A stretch of DNA of 64,000 nucleotides from an uncultured Thalassolituus sp. GTDB taxonomy: Bacteria; Pseudomonadota; Gammaproteobacteria; Pseudomonadales; Oceanobacteraceae. Positions 1 through 8,136 of the stretch are shown one piece after another. Below the pieces are notes generated by a model. It worked only from the letters and a program-made list of their open reading frames with translations. It made no database searches and was not told where the DNA came from. Numbering within the stretch: the first letter of the stretch is position 1; each line of letters begins with the position of its first letter. The position numbers and the translations under genes are program-made. The stretch covers positions 101,826 through 165,825 of the forward strand of contig NZ_CATMFB010000009.1 in the NCBI RefSeq assembly GCF_950066645.1. Reading direction: 5' to 3'.

Positions 1-131
1 AAAGTGCCAAAGCCTTCTTTCATGTGAGAGAACACCTTTACGATTGCGAATACCCCAAAACCAAGAACAGCCAGGATCGCTATACCTCTATTAATATCCA
101 TTTGAAATAGCACTTTTATAAAATCTTCCAC
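1..131 (-). CDS. Small membrane protein, integron cassette gene (3' end cut by window edge)
   Basis: An open frame runs from a GTG at 131-129 off the left edge of the window, giving 43 residues. It has a hydrophobic segment at about residues 16-35 followed by a basic patch, so it looks like a single-pass membrane protein. No family is recognised. It lies directly downstream, in minus-strand order, of an attC-like site, which makes it the next cassette of the array. The start is uncertain because no strong ribosome binding site is visible; an in-frame ATG at codon 11 is an alternative. Confidence 0.45.
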   Translation of the reverse strand, partial: MEDFIKVLFQMDINRGIAILAVLGFGVFAIVKVFSHMKEGFGT

Positions 132-146
132 GGTTTATCCCTAAAA

Positions 147-226
147 ACATAACGCCCGGCCTTTGGGCGCGCGCTTTTTACGCGTCCCGCCACGCTTTTC
201 AGTGGCCTCAACGGCCGCTTGTTACT
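147..226 (-). other. attC-like integron recombination site
   Basis: Read on the minus strand, the site opens with GTAACAAGCGGCC and closes with GGCCGGGCGTTATGT. The ends are complementary, as in attC sites, and the closing GTTATGT fits the core-site consensus GTTRRRY. The inner part is GC-rich with further partial inverted repeats. It follows the stop of the gene at 235-528, the normal place for the attC of a cassette. Confidence 0.75.
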
Positions 227-234
227 GATGCCAA

Positions 235-528
235 TCATAGACAGTCTCCCAAACTACACGCAGAAATCAAGCTTGTCCAAAAGATGGCAAATATTAAGTA
301 AGCTGCGAAAGCCAACCACGCCAGCAACTTCTTTGTAGGTGACTGAATAACAACATTGCTAAAAAAGTACGCCCCTACAATTGCCGAAATAATTACCCAT
401 AGAAACTGAGATGAAAAAATAGCATTCGCAAACTTAAACCAATACGAAGAATAAACGGCTACAACCGAGATCACGATCGGCATGAGTAAAGCTGGCAACA
501 ACGATTTCAGAGTTTGACCTGTATTCAT
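235..528 (-). CDS. Hypothetical membrane protein, integron cassette gene
   Basis: This 97-residue protein has three hydrophobic segments (about residues 12-30, 42-60 and 68-90), so it is probably an inner-membrane protein. No conserved motif is recognised. It is AT-rich compared with the core genes and lies between two attC-like sites, all in the same orientation, as expected for one gene per cassette. Cassette membrane proteins are common and mostly of unknown function. Confidence 0.6.
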   Translation of the reverse strand: MNTGQTLKSLLPALLMPIVISVVAVYSSYWFKFANAIFSSQFLWVIISAIVGAYFFSNVVIQSPTKKLLAWLAFAAYLIFAIFWTSLISACSLGDCL

Positions 529-535
529 AAGCAGT

Positions 536-580
536 AGTAACGCCCAAAGCAGCGGTTTATCCGCTGCCTTTGCTTGTTAC
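536..580 (-). other. Short attC-like integron recombination site
   Basis: On the minus strand it starts GTAACAAGCAAAGG and ends CTTTGGGCGTTACT. The two ends pair, and the centre (AGCGGATAAACCGCT) forms a hairpin. At about 45 bp it is near the lower size limit of attC sites. The stop codon of the upstream cassette gene (577-579) falls inside the site, which is usual for compact cassettes. Confidence 0.72.
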
Positions 581-1437
581 ATGTTGAACTCTATCCATTT
601 ATCACCTTTTCGAACAAAGCCTACTTCAGAGACTATATGAGACCACTGATTTTCAGGGTTATACACAATACTTCTAACTTTTTTTAGGCCTTCGACATCG
701 TTAGAGCCTGTAACAAGCACCACATCTCTGGATGGTACATAAACAACTATATCTCCATTAACAGGGAAATTATCCTTTGTCCAAAGGTCGTCATAAAGTA
801 AAAAAGATGCTTCATAAGTACCATCAGCCACAATCATCGAGATAGTTGACGGGTCACCTTCGATCTGTACTGATGGTATAGCCTTCTTCAAGTTGGCCAT
901 AGAGAGACTTTTTAATTCTTCTTCCTTTACACCTAGCTTGGCTATGTCTTCCTTCGGCATATACTTGATAGAAGACGGTGTATCAATAGCGTAAAGAATA
1001 TATAGCACCTCATTTAGTTTTTCGTAATAGAAGGGAAATTCTCCATCACTCTCATTTCTTTTCATCAGTGCAGTTATCTGCGCAATGTACTCGATATCTT
1101 TAATAACGGGAAAGATATGACTCTTTTCCATCTTAACTTTAACGTCGGAGTTACTTTGCATTAGTGCTTTGCTATAGCTTTCGATTACAACGTCTAGCTC
1201 ATATGGGCTTGAACGATAATTTTTGTAGGCGTTATCAAGGTATGTTGTAGATTCTTCTCCATCACTGTATGTCACCTCGACTTCTAGATGTCCTTTAATT
1301 TCAGCTTTAACTCCCTCTATTTTCGAAGAAATCGCGTTCACATACCTTTGAGCAAACTCTTTTTCACTTATAATTTCATCAGCAAAACTATTACCGACAA
1401 AAAAACATATGAAAGAAAGTATAACTATTCTTTTCAT
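577..1437 (-). CDS. Hypothetical exported protein, integron cassette gene
   Basis: The 286-residue protein begins with a clear signal peptide (MKRIVILSFICFFVGNSFA, cleavage predicted after about residue 19), so it is exported to the periplasm or beyond. The mature part is acidic and mixed in composition, with no cysteines and no motif I can assign. It is much longer than a typical cassette product. The AT-rich composition and flanking attC-like sites mark it as acquired DNA. Function unknown. Confidence 0.65.
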   Translation of the reverse strand: MKRIVILSFICFFVGNSFADEIISEKEFAQRYVNAISSKIEGVKAEIKGHLEVEVTYSDGEESTTYLDNAYKNYRSSPYELDVVIESYSKALMQSNSDVKVKMEKSHIFPVIKDIEYIAQITALMKRNESDGEFPFYYEKLNEVLYILYAIDTPSSIKYMPKEDIAKLGVKEEELKSLSMANLKKAIPSVQIEGDPSTISMIVADGTYEASFLLYDDLWTKDNFPVNGDIVVYVPSRDVVLVTGSNDVEGLKKVRSIVYNPENQWSHIVSEVGFVRKGDKWIEFNM

Positions 1438-1468
1438 TATTCATCCAATTCCTGGTTATCTAAATACA

Positions 1469-1572
1469 TGTAACGCCGCGCACAGCGGCTGGCGAAACTG
1501 GCGGTTTTTGTGCTGCGCAGCTGCACAAAAAGTGAAAGGTTTGACAGTCCGTTGCTGCGCCTTGTTATGCGC
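1469..1572 (-). other. attC-like integron recombination site (long form)
   Basis: The minus strand reads GCGCATAACAAGGCGCAGC at one end and GCCGCTGTGCGCGGCGTTAC at the other, with a GCAGCTGC hairpin and a TTTTTGTGC/GCACAAAAA stem inside. The terminal core boxes pair and the site sits between two cassette genes. At about 104 bp it resembles the longer sites of chromosomal integrons such as the Vibrio repeats. Confidence 0.75.
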
Positions 1573-1573
1573 A

Positions 1574-1933
1574 TTATGGGCCTTCAACTATTAGAGCTAA
1601 TCTGTTCTGACTGCGCAGAACTTTTTTACAAAGATAAATTAGCTGAATGATGTAGCTATTTAGAACTTCATCATTTAATAGTTCATTTAGAAAATTAAAC
1701 TCTTCAATTACCCATTGAATCTCAGATTGATTGTATTCCCATCTTAGACTTACATTTTCCGGCATGTGGGCAGAAAACTGTAGCCTATATGCTTTAGCAA
1801 CTCCAAATATACACTCCGCAATACTTTCTGGCACATACACGCCATCATCCTCAGACTCAGGATATTGAGAGCTGCTCGCCCCTGCAGGTAAAACAGCAAA
1901 AGTATATTCAGGTTCTTCTAGCATTTTTTCCAT
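1574..1933 (-). CDS. Hypothetical protein, integron cassette gene
   Basis: A 119-residue, acidic, probably cytoplasmic protein with no signal peptide and no transmembrane segment. The C-terminal half looks helical (NEL..., YIIQLIYLCKKVLRSQNR). No family is recognised. It lies between two attC-like sites in the common cassette orientation; only a few bases separate its stop from the downstream attC. Confidence 0.55.
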   Translation of the reverse strand: MEKMLEEPEYTFAVLPAGASSSQYPESEDDGVYVPESIAECIFGVAKAYRLQFSAHMPENVSLRWEYNQSEIQWVIEEFNFLNELLNDEVLNSYIIQLIYLCKKVLRSQNRLALIVEGP

Positions 1934-1958
1934 TTAATTGAACTACACCAGCTATGGC

Positions 1959-2019
1959 GCATAACGCCCGCATCAGTGGGCGGAACGTAGGCTGCTCCAC
2001 TGCATGCGATTGTTATGCA
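1959..2019 (-). other. attC-like integron recombination site
   Basis: On the minus strand the site starts TGCATAACAATCGC and ends GGGCGTTATGC. Both ends carry TAAC/GTTA core boxes, and GTTATGC fits GTTRRRY exactly. A CAGTG/CACTG pair occupies the middle (CAGTGGAG... CCCACTGATG). It is about 60 bp long and lies just downstream of the gene at 2033-2353. Confidence 0.75.
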
Positions 2020-2032
2020 TTTGGACCTACTT

Positions 2033-2353
2033 TTATCGCATATTCTTGTACTTGACGACAAATTCTTTGGCCTGTTCAAGTGTATCTGGATATGGAACAG
2101 TATCCTTATCTTTCGGGCCTACACGTATCTTTTGAAATCTAAACCCGTGATCAAACAAAAACCTCACCTTTTGCCACTGTTTTAGATCGCCCTTCTTCGG
2201 CGCTTTAAAGTGACGCCCCAGATTATGAGCTACCCCTCCGCAATGAGGACACTTCATTTCAAGCGGAACTCCATCGGTTAGAACAAATTCCCGTTTAAAT
2301 GATTTGCGGCAATCGAAGCACGCAAAAGCCATATTGTAAGGTGTTCTATCCAT
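2033..2353 (-). CDS. Zinc-ribbon-containing hypothetical protein, first cassette of the array
   Basis: This 106-residue protein has a CxxC...CxxC zinc-ribbon pattern (CFDC near residue 12 and CPHC near residue 35) followed by a basic C-terminal half. This suggests a small metal-binding protein that may contact nucleic acid or protein. Its exact role is unknown. It is the cassette nearest cysS, and no attC separates it from the intergenic region to the right, so it occupies the attI-proximal position of the array. Confidence 0.6.
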   Translation of the reverse strand: MDRTPYNMAFACFDCRKSFKREFVLTDGVPLEMKCPHCGGVAHNLGRHFKAPKKGDLKQWQKVRFLFDHGFRFQKIRVGPKDKDTVPYPDTLEQAKEFVVKYKNMR

Positions 2354-2764
2354 TTACGATCCCATATTCATGGTTATGATGGCACAATCACGAAGATGCT
2401 TAACAGTTTATTCGTGAGCGTGCTCATTTACACACCCCTGTCCCTTTCAATATTTCGAGCATAACCCCCTAGCACCACTATGAAAAGTGCCTGAGGCGAC
2501 GCCTTTTGCCAGCGTGAAAGCGTGCGTGTTCATTTACACACCGGAGGCATCTTTACATTTGGCACATTATCGCGCCGGGCTTGATTATAACTATATTATT
2601 TATATAGGCTATTTTTTGTTGATAAGCTTCATGGCGTGCTTGCTCATTTTGCTTTGATCCTGAAAACGCGCATTGTATTGAACAGATACCGAAATATACT
2701 GTTTATTCATCCATGTGTTTTTCATGAGAGAAGTTGATCCTACTGCGGCCAGATTTTCACACAA
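2354..2764. repeat. Gene-free border between cassette array and cysS, with imperfect direct repeats
   Basis: No convincing gene is seen here. Two near-identical 19-mers (GCGTGCTCATTTACACACC at 2418-2436 and GCGTGTTCATTTACACACC at 2524-2542) lie 106 bp apart, with a weaker partial copy at about 2634-2650. GCTTAAC at 2398-2404 reads GTTAAGC on the minus strand, a match to the integron core site. A small perfect palindrome (CTATAT-5-ATATAG) lies at 2591-2607. The region is where an attI site and integrase gene would be expected, but no integrase frame is present. Confidence 0.4.
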
Positions 2765-2790
2765 AAACGCCGGGCGTTGCCCGGCGTTTT
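2765..2790 (-). terminator. Rho-independent terminator of the glnS-cysS unit
   Basis: A perfect ten-base stem (AACGCCGGGC / GCCCGGCGTT) with a three-base loop is flanked by A and T runs. It sits 24 bp past the cysS stop. The symmetrical A/T runs could let it act in both directions and insulate cysS from the cassette array. Confidence 0.85.
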
Positions 2791-2813
2791 GATGTTGCTT
2801 GTCGCTCTGAATC

Positions 2814-4193
2814 TTATGACTTCGACCAGGTTGTTCCCTCTGGTCCGTCTTTCAACACAATGCCCTTCGCTGCCAGCTCGTCACGTACCGCATCAGCGGT
2901 TGCGAAGTCTTTAGCTTTTTTGGCTTCGAGACGTTTCTGGATCATTTCTTCAATCCATTCTGCTTCGTCACCGGCACCTGATTGCAGGAAGTCCTGAGGC
3001 TCAGCCTGCAAAATACCCAGTACGCTACCGAGGTATTTCAGCTGGCTGGCCAGTGCGGCCTTTTCAGACTCACTTGCTTTGTTCACTTCGCGTACCAGAT
3101 CAAACAGGGCCGCAAGGGCTTCTGGCGTATTGAAATCGTCGTCCATGGCGGCATGGAAGCGTACAGAGAACTCGTTGTCGATGTCCTTAGTGTCCGAGTC
3201 TGAGGAAACACCAGCATTCTGCAACGCATTGTAGAAACGTTCCAGCTTTACCTGAGCTTCCTGTAGGTGCTCTTCAACGTACATGACGTGCGAGCGGTAG
3301 TGGCTAGATATGAGAAACAGACGCACGGTCTCGCCGTTGTACTTCTCCAGAATGTCGCGGATGGTAAAGAAGTTGCCCAGTGACTTGGACATTTTTTCCG
3401 CACCTAAGCGCAGCGCACCGGCGTGAATCCAGGTGTTCGCATAGGTCTTACCGGTCGCGGCTTCAGACTGGGCAATTTCGTTCTCGTGATGAGGGAATTT
3501 GAGGTCCGGACCACCGCCGTGAATGTCGAAGGTGTCACCTAAGCAGCACGTCGACATGGCTGAACATTCTATATGCCAGCCCGGCCGACCGATGCCCCAT
3601 GGCGACTCCCAGTGTGGCTCATCTGCTTTCGCACCCTTCCAAAGCGCGAAATCCAGCGGATCTTCTTTAACATCGCCGACTTCGACACGAGCTCCGGATT
3701 CCAGCTCATCAAGCACTTTGCCAGAGAGTTTTCCGTAACCATCAAACTTACGCACACGATAATATACATCGCCATTGTCGGCGGCGTAGGCATAGCCTTT
3801 TTCAATCAGTGTTTCGATTAAACGAAGAATGTCGCCAATATGACCAGTCGCCCGAGGCTCTGAAGACGGGCGCCCCATTCCTAGCTGGTCGAAGTCTTCA
3901 TTCATCGCAGTAGCAAAACGTTCAACTAATTCGAGGAATGGCTCACCATTTTCATTTGCACGGTTAATGATTTTATCGTCAATGTCGGTGATATTTCGGA
4001 TGTAATTTACGTCAAAACCCTTATGACGCAGATAACGCACAATAAGATCAAACGCCAAAAATGCTCGGGCATGCCCCAGGTGACAGAAGTCGTAGACGGT
4101 CATTCCACACACATACATGCCGACCTTGCCGGGTACGAGTGGTTTGAATTCTTCTTTCTGTCGGGTCAGGGTGTTAAATATTTTTAACGTCAT
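2814..4193 (-). CDS. cysS: Cysteine--tRNA ligase
   Basis: Charges tRNA-Cys with cysteine in the cytoplasm. The 459-residue length is normal for the bacterial enzyme. It has the class I signature as HLGH (residues 38-41) and KMSKS as EKMSKSLGN near residue 267. The zinc ligands are present: Cys29 in [10 protein letters not shown], a Cys in ECSAMS, and HHENE. It lies 3 bp after the glnS stop, so the two genes are probably co-transcribed. A strong terminator follows. Confidence 0.97.
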   Translation of the reverse strand: MTLKIFNTLTRQKEEFKPLVPGKVGMYVCGMTVYDFCHLGHARAFLAFDLIVRYLRHKGFDVNYIRNITDIDDKIINRANENGEPFLELVERFATAMNEDFDQLGMGRPSSEPRATGHIGDILRLIETLIEKGYAYAADNGDVYYRVRKFDGYGKLSGKVLDELESGARVEVGDVKEDPLDFALWKGAKADEPHWESPWGIGRPGWHIECSAMSTCCLGDTFDIHGGGPDLKFPHHENEIAQSEAATGKTYANTWIHAGALRLGAEKMSKSLGNFFTIRDILEKYNGETVRLFLISSHYRSHVMYVEEHLQEAQVKLERFYNALQNAGVSSDSDTKDIDNEFSVRFHAAMDDDFNTPEALAALFDLVREVNKASESEKAALASQLKYLGSVLGILQAEPQDFLQSGAGDEAEWIEEMIQKRLEAKKAKDFATADAVRDELAAKGIVLKDGPEGTTWSKS

Positions 4194-4196
4194 GAC

Positions 4197-5870
4197 TTAA
4201 CCTTGTGTCAGGGACTTATCTTCGCGAAGTCCGATAGTGAGATTGAATGTGGGCTTATCAGCAGTGTGATCAAAACGATCCGCCACGTAGTAGCCTTCAC
4301 GCTCAAACTGGAAATTAGCTTCTGCATTGACTGCGGCCAACGCAGGTTCGATGTAGGCGGTGATGACTTCCAATGAGTCTTTATTCACGTGCTCCATAAA
4401 ATCCCCTTCTTCTTTGTCAGGGGTGGCGCTGGTGAACAGGCGCGAGTACTGGCGCAGCTCGGCTTCTTTGCATTCGGTCGCAGATACCCAGTGCACAACC
4501 CCTTTTGGCTTGTTGCCGTCTTCAGGGTCCAGGCCCAGGGTGTTCTCGATCAGGTTGGCGCGCACCAGGGTAACGTTACCTGCGTCGTCTTTCTCGTAGC
4601 CTGTACATTCAAGCACGTAAGAAAAACGCAGGCGGATTCGGTTACCCGGGGTGAACTTCTTCTTAAACTTCTTGCTGTACTCTTCTTTGAAGTCGTCCTG
4701 GTCAATCAGCAGTTCACTGGTGAACGGAATGTTACGCGAACCGAGATCAAGTTCAGGATGGAACGGCGCAGACAGCAGTTCTTTGTGATCTTCTGCCAGG
4801 TTTTCAATCACGACTTTCAATGGCTTGAGTACAGCCATCGCACGCGGTGCATTCTGGTTCAGGTCGCTGCGCACGGCGTGTTCGAGCATGGCAACATCGA
4901 CCATACCGTCACTGCGGGTCACACCGATCATGTCGCAGAAGGTGCGGATTGAGCTTGGGGTAAAACCGCGACGGCGCATGCCTGAGATAGTTGGCATACG
5001 TGGGTCATCCCAGCCGGAAACAACCTGCTCGTCTACAAGAGCTTTCAGCTTACGCTTGGACGTCACTGTGTAATCGAGGTTCAGACGGCCAAATTCGTAC
5101 TGCTTTGGCTGTGCTGGTACTGGCAGATTCTCGATAAACCAGTTGTACAGTGGCTTGTGGTCTTCGAATTCCAGCGTACATACGGAATGGGTAATGCCTT
5201 CGATGGCATCAGACTGACCGTGGGTAAAATCGTACGTTGGATAGATGCACCATTTGTCGCCCGTCTGGTGGTGATGCACCTTGCGGATACGGTACATGAT
5301 CGGATCGCGCAGGTTCATATTGGGCGATGCCATGTCGATCTTAGCGCGCAGTACTTTTGCGCCTTCGTCGAACTCACCAGCACGCATACGCGCGAACAGG
5401 TCGAGGTTCTCTTCAACGCTACGATCACGGAACGGGCTGTTTTTGCCCGCTTCGGTCAGAGTCCCACGGTATTCACGAGCCTGCTCGGCATTCAGATCGC
5501 AGACGTAGGCTTTACCAGTCTTGATCAGTTCAACAGCCCAGTCGTGCAGCTGGTCGAAGTAATCAGACGCGTAGTGAATCTCGCCGGCCCAGTTGAAGCC
5601 CAGCCAGGTGATGTCGTCTTTGATCGCGTTGATAAACTCCTGACTTTCTTTCTCAGGGTTGGTGTCATCGAAACGCAGGTTGCAGGCACCGCCGAACTGC
5701 TCTGCTACGCCAAAGTTGAGGCACACAGATTTTGCGTGTCCGACATGCAGGTAGCCATTGGGCTCAGGCGGAAAGCGGGTCACGACCGAGCTGACACGAC
5801 CGGCGTCGAGGTCTTCCTGAATGATCTTAGCGATAAAGTTATTGCTGGCAGGTGCGGTTGATTCAGTCAT
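4197..5870 (-). CDS. glnS: Glutamine--tRNA ligase
   Basis: Charges tRNA-Gln directly with glutamine. The open frame extends back to 6050, but the real start is the ATG at 5870 (MTESTAPAS), which gives 557 residues, the usual GlnRS size; the upstream 60 codons do not resemble the family. HVGH in PEPNGYLHVGHAK and the MSKRK-type loop as VTSKRKL are both present, and the C-terminal anticodon-binding beta-barrels are intact. It is first in a two-gene unit with cysS and divergent from ppiB. Having both GlnRS and GluRS is typical of gammaproteobacteria. Confidence 0.97.
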   Translation of the reverse strand: MTESTAPASNNFIAKIIQEDLDAGRVSSVVTRFPPEPNGYLHVGHAKSVCLNFGVAEQFGGACNLRFDDTNPEKESQEFINAIKDDITWLGFNWAGEIHYASDYFDQLHDWAVELIKTGKAYVCDLNAEQAREYRGTLTEAGKNSPFRDRSVEENLDLFARMRAGEFDEGAKVLRAKIDMASPNMNLRDPIMYRIRKVHHHQTGDKWCIYPTYDFTHGQSDAIEGITHSVCTLEFEDHKPLYNWFIENLPVPAQPKQYEFGRLNLDYTVTSKRKLKALVDEQVVSGWDDPRMPTISGMRRRGFTPSSIRTFCDMIGVTRSDGMVDVAMLEHAVRSDLNQNAPRAMAVLKPLKVVIENLAEDHKELLSAPFHPELDLGSRNIPFTSELLIDQDDFKEEYSKKFKKKFTPGNRIRLRFSYVLECTGYEKDDAGNVTLVRANLIENTLGLDPEDGNKPKGVVHWVSATECKEAELRQYSRLFTSATPDKEEGDFMEHVNKDSLEVITAYIEPALAAVNAEANFQFEREGYYVADRFDHTADKPTFNLTIGLREDKSLTQG

Positions 5871-6015
5871 AGCGTTCCGTATCTGTACAGAAATCGGGCA
5901 AAAACGGTCTGACCTGCCACAGAGTTGCGCGGCGGCCATGTCAGCCCATAAAAAAGCCGGTATTATACGCGCACGAACCCCGTAAGGGATAGCCGACGAC
6001 CAACAGAGATTGATT

Positions 6016-6510
6016 ATGATTCTGCTGAAAACCAATTTTGGTGACATCAAAGTTGAACTGAACCACGAGAAGGCGCCTAAAACCGCTGCAAACTTCGAAC
6101 AGTACGTAAAAGATGGCTTCTACGACGGTGTTATTTTTCACCGCGTGATCGACGGTTTTATGATCCAGGGCGGCGGTATGGAGCCTGGCATGAAACAGAA
6201 AGAAACCCGCGAGCCGATTGAGAACGAAGCGGATAACGGTCTGGCCAATGACGCCGGCACTCTGGCAATGGCACGCACCATGGACCCGCACTCAGCGAGC
6301 GCGCAGTTCTTCATCAACGTTTCTGACAATGCATTCCTGAACCACACCGGTAAAGATATGCAGGGCTGGGGCTACGCCGTGTTCGGTAAAGTGGTTGAAG
6401 GCATGGACGTGGTTAACCGCATCAAGGGCGTCCGCACCACCACCGTCATGGGTCACCAGGACGTGCCTGCTGAAGACGTGATCATTGAGAAAGCTGAAAT
6501 CGTTGAGTGA
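6016..6510 (+). CDS. ppiB: Peptidyl-prolyl cis-trans isomerase B (cyclophilin)
   Basis: A single-domain cyclophilin of 164 residues that speeds proline isomerisation during protein folding. It has no signal peptide, so it is cytoplasmic. Family residues are visible: [13 protein letters not shown] with the catalytic Arg, and [13 protein letters not shown]. The ATG at 6016 is preferred over the in-frame TTG two codons earlier. The order ppiB-lpxH downstream is also found in other gammaproteobacteria. Confidence 0.96.
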   Translation: MILLKTNFGDIKVELNHEKAPKTAANFEQYVKDGFYDGVIFHRVIDGFMIQGGGMEPGMKQKETREPIENEADNGLANDAGTLAMARTMDPHSASAQFFINVSDNAFLNHTGKDMQGWGYAVFGKVVEGMDVVNRIKGVRTTTVMGHQDVPAEDVIIEKAEIVE

Positions 6511-6522
6511 TATAGCTGACTG

Positions 6523-7248
6523 ATGACTCACTATTTTATCTCTGACCTGCACCTGCAGGCAGACCGCCCAGCAATGACCGAGGGTTTCCTCGGTCTGCTG
6601 GACCGGCTTACCGATGCTGAAGCCCTGTACATTCTCGGTGATTTTTTCGAAGTCTGGATCGGTGATGACTACAGCGATGCCTTAGTCGAGCAGATCAAAT
6701 CGTCACTGAAAGCCCTCAGCAACAAAGGCACAGACGTTGTATTTATGCACGGCAACCGTGATTTCCTGATGGGAGACACATTCGCCGCTGACTGCGGTGG
6801 CCGCATGATGGCAGAAGGTTCTGTGATACACGTAGGCGATGACAGTGCCCTGCTGCTGCATGGCGACAGCCTGTGTACCCGCGACGTCGAGTACATGAAA
6901 ATGCGTCAGGTGTTCCGCAACCCTGCGTGGATTGCCGAGGTATTATCGAAGTCGATCCCGGAGCGTGTTGCACTCGGCCGCCAGGTGCGCTCAGAGAGCA
7001 AAGCCGGACAACAGATGAAAGCCGATGACATCATGGATGTTACACCGGAAGAAGTGGATAAAGCTCTGACGGAGGCTGGCGTCAGCCGCATGATTCATGG
7101 TCACACTCACCGGCCGGATACGCACCGCTGGGAGCACCATGGCGAAGCGCGCGAACGCATTGTTCTCGGAGACTGGGGCGATGACCACGGCTGGCTGATC
7201 CGCTGGCAGGCGGGAAGCAAACCTGTACTGGAGAAGTTCGGGTTCTGA
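6523..7248 (+). CDS. lpxH: UDP-2,3-diacylglucosamine hydrolase
   Basis: Carries out the fourth step of lipid A synthesis, hydrolysing UDP-2,3-diacylglucosamine to lipid X and UMP at the inner membrane surface. The 241 residues carry the calcineurin-type metal sites: SDLHL (Asp8, His10), GDFFEVWIGDD, MHGNRDFL and HGHTHRP. It starts 12 bp after ppiB, probably in the same transcript. lpxK and msbA of the same pathway lie in the neighbouring minus-strand cluster. Confidence 0.95.
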   Translation: MTHYFISDLHLQADRPAMTEGFLGLLDRLTDAEALYILGDFFEVWIGDDYSDALVEQIKSSLKALSNKGTDVVFMHGNRDFLMGDTFAADCGGRMMAEGSVIHVGDDSALLLHGDSLCTRDVEYMKMRQVFRNPAWIAEVLSKSIPERVALGRQVRSESKAGQQMKADDIMDVTPEEVDKALTEAGVSRMIHGHTHRPDTHRWEHHGEARERIVLGDWGDDHGWLIRWQAGSKPVLEKFGF

Positions 7249-7260
7249 CCCGGACACCTC

Positions 7261-8136
7261 ATGCTTTCAAAGCGACTTCAGACCAGTGTACTGACCTTAG
7301 TGGCACTGGTCGCATTTGCAGGCAATTCGGTTCTCTGCCGGATCGCCCTCAAAGACCAGACGATTGACCCCGCCAGTTTCACCTTCATCAGAATTGCGGC
7401 CGGTGCTGTATTTCTGGTGATTATTCTGCAGCTGTTCCAATGGCGAACAAAGCGCTCTGGCCCGCCCCAAAGCGCAGGTAGCTGGTTATCCTCACTGGCT
7501 CTGCTGGGCTATGCCGTTGCTTTTTCGTACGCCTATATTTCGCTGGATACCGGCGCGGGGGCCCTGATTCTTTTTGGCTCAGTACAGATAACCATGGTGC
7601 TGACCAGCCTGATTAAGGGCGAACAGCTCAGCATCGGAGAATGGCTCGGCCTGCTGCTGGCGTTCTGTGGTATGAGCCTGCTTCTGGTACCCGGTGCTTC
7701 AGCGCCTTCGCTTTACGGATTCGCTCTGATGGCCCTGTCAGGCATTGCCTGGGCAAGCTATACACTGCGCGGGCGCAACGCATTGGAGCCCGTTGCCGAA
7801 ACAGCGGGCAATTTCTCCCGTGCGACCGTCCCTGCACTGTTGATTGCAATGGTATCTCTGGCTGGCGGATGGGTAGATATTTCCAGTACGGGGGTCTGGC
7901 TGGCTCTGGCTTCCGGAGCCCTGGCGTCGGGCGCAGGTTATGCCATCTGGTATAGCGTCCTGCCACACCTGCACATCAGTCAGGCCGCGGTTCTGCAGCT
8001 TTCTGTGCCTCTGCTTGCCGCGGCCGGAGGGCTGATCTTTTCTGCAGAGCCAGTTACCCTGACCTTCGTAGCGTCATCGGTACTGGTGTTGGGAGGCATT
8101 CTTCTGGTGATCTGTTCGCGTCAGGCAAACAACTGA
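7261..8136 (+). CDS. EamA/DMT-family membrane transporter
   Basis: A 291-residue, very hydrophobic protein with about ten transmembrane helices in two similar halves, the layout of drug/metabolite exporters with twin EamA domains. The substrate cannot be told from sequence. It starts 12 bp after lpxH and ends inside murB, which converges on it from the other strand with a 16-bp overlap, so the two stop codons lie in each other's gene. Confidence 0.85.
   Translation: MLSKRLQTSVLTLVALVAFAGNSVLCRIALKDQTIDPASFTFIRIAAGAVFLVIILQLFQWRTKRSGPPQSAGSWLSSLALLGYAVAFSYAYISLDTGAGALILFGSVQITMVLTSLIKGEQLSIGEWLGLLLAFCGMSLLLVPGASAPSLYGFALMALSGIAWASYTLRGRNALEPVAETAGNFSRATVPALLIAMVSLAGGWVDISSTGVWLALASGALASGAGYAIWYSVLPHLHISQAAVLQLSVPLLAAAGGLIFSAEPVTLTFVASSVLVLGGILLVICSRQANN

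Noticed and set aside
1..2404. CRISPR array
   Set aside because: The repeats are unequal, 45-104 bp long, palindromic overall and separated by coding genes, which is the pattern of attC sites.
5157..5861. 234-codon open frame on the plus strand
   Set aside because: Antisense to glnS and explained by its codon usage.
5871..6050. N-terminal extension of glnS
   Set aside because: The 60 extra codons do not resemble GlnRS and run into the ppiB start; ATG 5870 gives the normal length.
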